Of a stretch of DNA of 64,000 nt, positions 58,811 to 64,000 are shown piece after piece. The position numbers were made by a program, and so were the translations under genes. A model generated the notes under the pieces. It was given only the letters and a program-made list of their open reading frames with translations. It had not been told where the DNA came from and did not search any database. The first letter of the stretch is position 1. The number at the start of each line of letters is the position of its first letter. Source of the stretch: Bacteroidales bacterium (GTDB taxonomy: Bacteria > Bacteroidota > Bacteroidia > Bacteroidales > UBA932); contig JALCST010000010.1 of the NCBI GenBank assembly GCA_022653675.1, positions 1 through 64,000 on the forward strand. Direction: 5' to 3'.

Positions 58811-59578
58811 TCAATATTCGAATTCCAAATCGGCCACCACAAAACAGTGATCGGAAAGATCAGGACGGTTCACTATCTCGTAGGAGGTCGCTTTCCATGT
58901 CTTGGGATAACCCATGACATAATCTATCCTTGATGCAGGGGTGCCAGAAGGATATGTATCCCCTGTCCCTTTGCCGATATCCTGCCATTTGAACATGGCA
59001 TACTGCAATGTCTCAGAATCAGGGTCGGCATTGAAATCACCCATAAGCAATGTCGGGGTGGAATCGTCAATAAACATCTTGTTGTTTATGTCGGCAATGT
59101 TGCTTACCCTGATTTGGTCGGATTCCACGGCAAGATGAGTGGCGGCGATACGTAATATGTTCCCGTCCGGCAATTCCAGGTATACCCAAGCGGTAGCCCT
59201 CGGTTCACGTGCTCCGGAAGGATAGGAAACCACTTTATCTGCTTTGTAGAAAGGGTACTTGCACAAAACTCCGACGCCGAATCCGCCATCCTGGTAAGTA
59301 AACGATTTGCCGTAAAATTGGAACATCCCCAAATCAGCGGCCAATTCGCTTAGCCAGTCTTTCCCTCCGTTTCTGATCGTCATATTATCCACTTCCTGCA
59401 CGGAAATCACATCAGGATCATATTCCTTTATACATTCGGCAAAAGGTCCGGTTTCATGCGAAGCAAGTTCACCTCCCTCCTTTATGTTCATGGTCATGAC
59501 CCGTATCTTTATAGTCCGGCCTTCGGCCGAAATAACCGATAGAAAAACGATTGACAATATTATGAGAAACCTCTTCAT
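58811..59578 (-). CDS. Secreted endonuclease/exonuclease/phosphatase-fold protein (2)
   Basis: A 255-residue EEP-fold protein with a signal peptide (MKRFLIILSIVFLSVISAEG). Motifs: VMTMNIKEGGEL near 27, VQEVDNMTIR near 60, ATHLAVESDQIRV near 148, GDFNADPDS near 179 and LSDHCFV near 240. Together with the 57216 paralogue it gives two secreted hydrolases in one locus, suggesting a phosphodiester-containing glycan as substrate. The exact reaction is unknown. Confidence 0.85.
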   Translation of the reverse strand: MKRFLIILSIVFLSVISAEGRTIKIRVMTMNIKEGGELASHETGPFAECIKEYDPDVISVQEVDNMTIRNGGKDWLSELAADLGMFQFYGKSFTYQDGGFGVGVLCKYPFYKADKVVSYPSGAREPRATAWVYLELPDGNILRIAATHLAVESDQIRVSNIADINNKMFIDDSTPTLLMGDFNADPDSETLQYAMFKWQDIGKGTGDTYPSGTPASRIDYVMGYPKTWKATSYEIVNRPDLSDHCFVVADLEFEY

Positions 59579-59582
59579 ATCT

Positions 59583-61283
59583 TTAATCCCATCCCGGGTT
59601 ATTTGGTTTTAATTTTGGATTCAATTGCATTTGTGCGAAAGGCAGCGAAAGGAGGTAGTTCTTATCCGAATCGAATGTCCTGCCGCTCTCGATAAGAAGA
59701 TAATCCTCGCCGTTCACGTTATCCCAGCTCAAATCGTCAAGGTCGGTGGATAATTTCGACTGGTCAAGCCATTCCCTCTTCACGCCAAGCAAATCGTTAC
59801 CGAGAAGATTACCTTCCTTCCATCTTATGATATCGAAATACCTCTGGCCTTCGAAAAACATTTCCACCCTTCTTTCCCTCCTGATTTCAGTACGGATATC
59901 GGATCCGACAGGCAGATTGTCAAGCGTCATGTGAACCATGCCTACACGGTCGCGCAGCTTGTTTATGGTGATATCGAGGTCATTCTGCGTCAACGTTCCG
60001 AGACGTTCCTTAGCCTCGGCATAATTCAACAGCACTTCGGCATATCTGATGATCACTATGTCGTTATCGTCATGTCCGACATATTGTACCGTCGACGGTT
60101 CCACATATTTCCTCAGATAATAGCCGGAATATGTCATGCAGCCCTTCTTGTCGTTGCTCAATTTCGGATAGGTGAATATGCCGTTGTTCGCATTATCAAC
60201 GTTGCCATCCTTGCCTCCTGTCCATGCGGTACCTGGAGCCAGTATCGACTGGCACATCCTCGGGTCGCGATCCTTGAAGACATCCTCGTACGTCGCAGCG
60301 GTGGAAGGATCCCATATCTTGCCATCCTTCGTAAGATAACATTCTATCATGGATTCGGTAGGAACCCACCTCGCATAATCGTTCGGAACCCATGCTTCCC
60401 TAGACAGATTATGGGATGTTCGCGCATCGGCACCCAAATCATAGTTATACACATAAGCAAGTATGACTTCGTGATCATCGGAATTTCTCGAAGCCCTTCC
60501 GGTATAATTGAACAGATTCACATAATCCACATCAGGATGACCGGTACTGTATAATTTGTAATATGGTATGGCCATAGCTCTTTGGGCGGCATCAACGCAC
60601 TTCTCCCACATACCGTTATACAGGTAAATTCTCGACAGCAGCGCGAGCGCTGCTTCCTGCGAAATACGCCCGAATTCATCGCCACCGGCCAGTATATATT
60701 CGGGTAAGTACTTGTAATGTGCTTCCAGATCTCTTGTTATATTGGCGATGACCGTATCTCTCGGATCCCTTCCACGATATACGTCGGCGGAATTCACATT
60801 CAATTCATCCGTTATATAAGGCACGTCCCCGAAATAGGTCGTAAGCATCCAGTAGCTGTATGCCCTGTAAAAATACGCTTCCGCGGCATACCTTTCCCTT
60901 ATGCTGTCGCTTAGGGTGACTGCCCTCTTGTAATTGTTCAGAAAATAGTTAGTTTCCCCTATGCAGTAATAAAGCTTTTTCCAGATGCTGTTTATCTGCG
61001 ATATGTCGGTGGAATAATTGCCTCCTCCTATGGTCCGGTAAGCCGTAGGTACGGCCCATGGACAGCTTTCGGCCATTATCTCAGTCATATTCAGATAATC
61101 CTTGCCGACAAGGACTGCGGAAAAGACGTTCGCCGCACTTTTTACGTGGCTTTCGTTCTGCCAGAAATTTTCATCGGTGATCGTATCCTGAGGGTATAAG
61201 TCCAGAAAACTGTCATTGCAGGAAGCAAGGAACACACACACAAGCAAAATCGGGAAAATATATCTTTTCATTGTCGGATCCAT
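59583..61283 (-). CDS. SusD/RagB-family outer membrane lipoprotein
   Basis: A 566-residue SusD-like glycan-binding lipoprotein. Signal and lipobox: LLVCVFLASC near residue 15. DSFLDLYPQDTITDENFWQN at the start, GETNYFLNNYKRA near 110 with the helical TPR region, and the C-terminal RRERRVEMFFEGQRYFDIIRW block are family hallmarks. It caps the SusC channel, which is encoded directly upstream, and binds the glycan outside. The start may be 61283 or the ATG at 61271. Confidence 0.95.
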   Translation of the reverse strand: MDPTMKRYIFPILLVCVFLASCNDSFLDLYPQDTITDENFWQNESHVKSAANVFSAVLVGKDYLNMTEIMAESCPWAVPTAYRTIGGGNYSTDISQINSIWKKLYYCIGETNYFLNNYKRAVTLSDSIRERYAAEAYFYRAYSYWMLTTYFGDVPYITDELNVNSADVYRGRDPRDTVIANITRDLEAHYKYLPEYILAGGDEFGRISQEAALALLSRIYLYNGMWEKCVDAAQRAMAIPYYKLYSTGHPDVDYVNLFNYTGRASRNSDDHEVILAYVYNYDLGADARTSHNLSREAWVPNDYARWVPTESMIECYLTKDGKIWDPSTAATYEDVFKDRDPRMCQSILAPGTAWTGGKDGNVDNANNGIFTYPKLSNDKKGCMTYSGYYLRKYVEPSTVQYVGHDDNDIVIIRYAEVLLNYAEAKERLGTLTQNDLDITINKLRDRVGMVHMTLDNLPVGSDIRTEIRRERRVEMFFEGQRYFDIIRWKEGNLLGNDLLGVKREWLDQSKLSTDLDDLSWDNVNGEDYLLIESGRTFDSDKNYLLSLPFAQMQLNPKLKPNNPGWD

Positions 61284-64000
61284 TTATTTGAAAGTAATAT
61301 TTATGCCTAATACGACCGTCTTTACCTGAGGGTAATAACCACCGCTCGAAACGGGTGTCTCGGGATCGTATGCGTAAAAGAACTTGGTGAAAGTGAAAAG
61401 GTTGTCGGCGGAAACGTATATCCTGGACTTGTCTATCCTGCATTTTTTCAGTATCCCTTCCGGAAGACTATATCCGATTTGCAAGTTCTTTACCCTCAGG
61501 TAGGAAGCATCCTCAAGCCAATAGGTGGAAAAGGTGTTCTGGTTATATCCCACGTTATATGTCAAACGGGGATAACTCGCATCGGGATCGGGATTGGATT
61601 CCAGGTTGAACCTTTTCAGGTGTACGATCTGGGGATAGGCGGCCATATCCTGGAAGCAATTCCTTGCAGATCCCTTCAAGTACCCGTCACACTTGCCCAC
61701 TCCCTGTATTGTAAATCCCAGATCCCAGTTACGATATGTCAGGTTGCCTACGAAGCTATATGTGTACCTCGGAATGTTACTGCCGAGTACCACCCTGTCA
61801 TATTCGGGAGTTATCCTTCCGTCAGGTTTCCCTTCGGGACCCGATATGTCCTTATATTTTATATCGCCCGGCTGGTAATCGTTTCCGACCACAACCGGCA
61901 CATTCGGATTCATGTACTTTTTCTCAGACTCGTCATAATATCCGAAATCTTCCGGCATCATAAGGCCTTCCGCGACATATCCGTAGAAAGCATCTATCGG
62001 ATATCCGACCATCCTTATCTGGTAGCCGCTCAAATCCGGTTCAGTATCCCCGAGATCAGTTATCTTGTTCTTCACATCGGCCAGATTGAACGTAAGCGAA
62101 TAGCCCAGGGCGCCTATGTTATCCTTCCATCCGACGTTCAGTTCCCATCCCTTGTTATTCACCGAACCCGCATTCTCTTCCGAAGGGACAGCTCCTATCT
62201 GCGCCGGATAGTTGAGTTGCAGCAGTATGCCGTCAGTATCCTTGTCATACCAATCGAAAGAGGCCGAAAGACGGTCGTTGAACATATTCAGATCGACTCC
62301 GACGTTGAACATCTTGACTTTCTCCCAACTCAATTCCGGATTTGCCAATGTCGTTTGCGTATATCCGGTCGTAGGATTTGTCCCTATAAGGGAGATCCCG
62401 CTCGTTTCGGAAGTCAGGACGGACAGGTAAGGATAATCGCTCGACCCTACGTACTGGTTCCCGAGCATTCCCCAGGATACCCTCAACTTAAGGTTGTCGA
62501 CCATTGGCTTCATGAAATCCATGAAATCCTCCTCGCTGGCTCTCCACCCGGCGGAAAATGACGGGAAAAGCCCCCCTCGGTGCTCCTTCTGGAAATGAGA
62601 GGAGAGATCGTACCTAAGATCGGTTTCGAATAGGTATCTACCGGCATAATTATAACTGACCCTACCGAATCCGGATCGCAAAGCCCATTGCGAAGTCGAA
62701 GCATCGTTGCTCATGGTAGTGGCATCTCCCAAATTCAATGCGGGATTATCTTCCGTTATCAGGTTTTCCCTCGAAGCGCTGAAAGTCTTGTATTTGTATG
62801 ACTCCTGCGAAAAACCGACCACGCCGCTTATGTTATGTTCGCCTATGTCGAAATCGAAATTGGATTGCAATATGAGGGTTTCCTGTTTCTTGACCACGTC
62901 GGTAACCTTAAGGGAATTAGGATAATTGTACTTATAGCTCGAATTATCGTCAGGATTTGCAAATTCTATAGTTTTACGCAAGGCGTTCGCAAGCCCGTCT
63001 GCATTGGAAAAGTTGTATGTGGCACTTACATTCCATCCTTTCGTTATATCAACCTTCATCGTCTCCTGGATAGAAAGTTCGCCGTAATCGGTAGTCGTCC
63101 TGCCTCCATCGTTAAGGATCGCGACCGGATTCGTATTGCCTCCTCCGTAAGCCCATGTTCCATCAGTATATCTTATGGGCACGTTGGGAGCTATTCTCAT
63201 AGCTTGGTAAATGGCCCCTCCCTGGCTAGTAAGCGCACCTACCGGCGCCCAGATATGTCTTGACGTGTAACTTATGTTAGAATTCAACGTGACTATATCC
63301 AGAACCTTGGAATCCATCTTGAACCTCAGGTTATTGCGCCTTTCACCGGTTGAATTTCCGACCGTGAGGCCATCCTGGTCTAAATACCTGTAGCTCAGAA
63401 GGTACCCACTGTTCCCCACATGGCTTTGTATGCCCACATAATAATTCTGTTGCGGTGCATACGTGTCAAGCACACTGTTTACCCAATCTGTATTGCCGAA
63501 ATAATTAGGATCGGAGAGTTTTTCCACCTTATCGAATTGCTCTTCCGTCCATGCAATGGGAGCACCGACATTAGTTCTGGCTTCGTTGTCCAACGTCATG
63601 TAATCCACTGCACCGCACATTTCGGGCAAGCGGACCGGCATCTGGAATCCGTAATATGAATTGAAGGTTATCCGCGTACTCTGCTTTCCATTTCCTATGT
63701 TTCTCGTAGTGATAAGCAGTACGCCGTTGGCGGCACGTGCACCGTATATAGCCGAAGAAGCGGCATCCTTAAGCACGGAAATACTTTCAATATCCTCCGG
63801 ATTAAGGGAACTCATATCGCCTTCCACCCCATCTATCAATATGAGGGGATTATTATTCCCTATGGTTCCTATTCCCCTTATCCTTATCGTGGTAAGGGAA
63901 GATCCCGGTTGTCCGCTCGGATTTACGACGGTAACTCCAGGCAAAAGTCCCTGCAATCCATTCGAAACGCTTGAAATAGGTCTTGCTTCCATCTCGCCTG
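61284..64000 (-). CDS. SusC/RagA-family TonB-dependent transporter (partial, N-terminus outside)
   Basis: About 905 residues of a SusC-like outer membrane transporter; the frame continues off the right edge. Visible are the plug domain (SVSNGLQGLLPGVTVVNPSG, TTIRIRGIGTIGNNNPLILI), DGVEGDMSSLNPEDIESISV and AASSAIYGARAANGVLLITT, then the 22-strand barrel ending in an aromatic residue. It imports oligosaccharides with SusD. The signal peptide, carboxypeptidase-like domain and TonB box should lie outside the window. Confidence 0.93.
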   Translation of the reverse strand, partial: GEMEARPISSVSNGLQGLLPGVTVVNPSGQPGSSLTTIRIRGIGTIGNNNPLILIDGVEGDMSSLNPEDIESISVLKDAASSAIYGARAANGVLLITTRNIGNGKQSTRITFNSYYGFQMPVRLPEMCGAVDYMTLDNEARTNVGAPIAWTEEQFDKVEKLSDPNYFGNTDWVNSVLDTYAPQQNYYVGIQSHVGNSGYLLSYRYLDQDGLTVGNSTGERRNNLRFKMDSKVLDIVTLNSNISYTSRHIWAPVGALTSQGGAIYQAMRIAPNVPIRYTDGTWAYGGGNTNPVAILNDGGRTTTDYGELSIQETMKVDITKGWNVSATYNFSNADGLANALRKTIEFANPDDNSSYKYNYPNSLKVTDVVKKQETLILQSNFDFDIGEHNISGVVGFSQESYKYKTFSASRENLITEDNPALNLGDATTMSNDASTSQWALRSGFGRVSYNYAGRYLFETDLRYDLSSHFQKEHRGGLFPSFSAGWRASEEDFMDFMKPMVDNLKLRVSWGMLGNQYVGSSDYPYLSVLTSETSGISLIGTNPTTGYTQTTLANPELSWEKVKMFNVGVDLNMFNDRLSASFDWYDKDTDGILLQLNYPAQIGAVPSEENAGSVNNKGWELNVGWKDNIGALGYSLTFNLADVKNKITDLGDTEPDLSGYQIRMVGYPIDAFYGYVAEGLMMPEDFGYYDESEKKYMNPNVPVVVGNDYQPGDIKYKDISGPEGKPDGRITPEYDRVVLGSNIPRYTYSFVGNLTYRNWDLGFTIQGVGKCDGYLKGSARNCFQDMAAYPQIVHLKRFNLESNPDPDASYPRLTYNVGYNQNTFSTYWLEDASYLRVKNLQIGYSLPEGILKKCRIDKSRIYVSADNLFTFTKFFYAYDPETPVSSGGYYPQVKTVVLGINITFK

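Noticed and set aside
61479-62561. A 360-codon plus-strand frame
   Set aside because: Antisense to the SusC barrel; Ile/Arg-rich shadow.

Overview
The window is Bacteroidales DNA (phylum Bacteroidota). On the right is a host chromosome with rpsL-rpsG-fusA-rpsJ and a SusC/SusD glycan-utilisation locus. On the left, at least 48 kb belong to a siphovirus-type prophage whose left end and integrase lie outside the window. Supporting signs are TAnnTTTG promoter -7 boxes with TTTG/TTG about 19-21 bp upstream, the SusC/SusD pair, Bacteroidota families such as DUF3853, and the lack of obvious Shine-Dalgarno sites. I cannot name the genus.

Prophage layout. 1-4.7 kb (minus strand) holds lysogeny and accessory genes: a C5-cytosine methyltransferase with a short partner, two small proteins, a PIN-like nuclease and an S24-type repressor. 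4.8-18.9 kb (plus) is the early operon: regulators, YqaJ-like nuclease and RecT recombination, a helicase, a lambda O/P-like replication pair with iterons inside the initiator gene, a DnaA_C-DUF4406 fusion, a PAPS-reductase-like protein and a VRR-NUC nuclease. 18.9-21.2 kb is a moron block with DUF4160/DUF2442, a SIR2-like protein and an XRE regulator. 21.3-25.1 kb carries small genes, an ASCH protein, a tRNA, and a second PAPS-reductase-like protein next to a ParB-like protein. 25.1-47.4 kb is packaging, head, tail and lysis. 47.5-48.5 kb is an AT-rich moron and a small RHH-like gene, ending beside a host tRNA(CAT), the probable attachment gene.

The most unusual signals concern RNA and translation. 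(1) The phage tRNA at 22964-23038 has an initiator-type body (C1xA72 mismatch, A11:U24 pair) but anticodon AAC, which reads GUU. Four phage reading frames have no usable AUG/GUG/UUG at their expected N-terminus yet carry an in-frame GTT preceded by a G there: a small ORF at 23474, terL at 25617, a head-tail gene at 31249 and the tape measure gene at 33909. This suggests, but does not prove, phage-encoded initiation at GUU. (2) Three other tRNA-like elements (6111, 10921, 33010) keep acceptor and T arms but have aberrant or missing anticodon arms; hairpins precede two of these and the tRNA. (3) Two copies of a structured RNA with compensatory changes follow consecutive stop codons at 10.4 and 10.76 kb. 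(4) The tail chaperone gene has a canonical A_AAU_UUU -1 slippery heptamer, and a small SH3-like gene is split by a +1 shift.

Host part. The str operon (rpsL, rpsG, fusA, rpsJ; minus strand) ends at a tRNA(CAT) beside the prophage, so rpsJ is separated from the rest of the usual S10 cluster at least within this window. To the right, a minus-strand locus encodes SusC, SusD, two secreted endonuclease/exonuclease/phosphatase-fold proteins, two lipoproteins, a GH89 alpha-N-acetylglucosaminidase and a NagX/HGSNAT-like membrane acyltransferase. It looks like a system for alpha-linked GlcNAc glycans. Between the two lies a stretch with remnants of a GLPGLI gene and an outer-membrane barrel gene.
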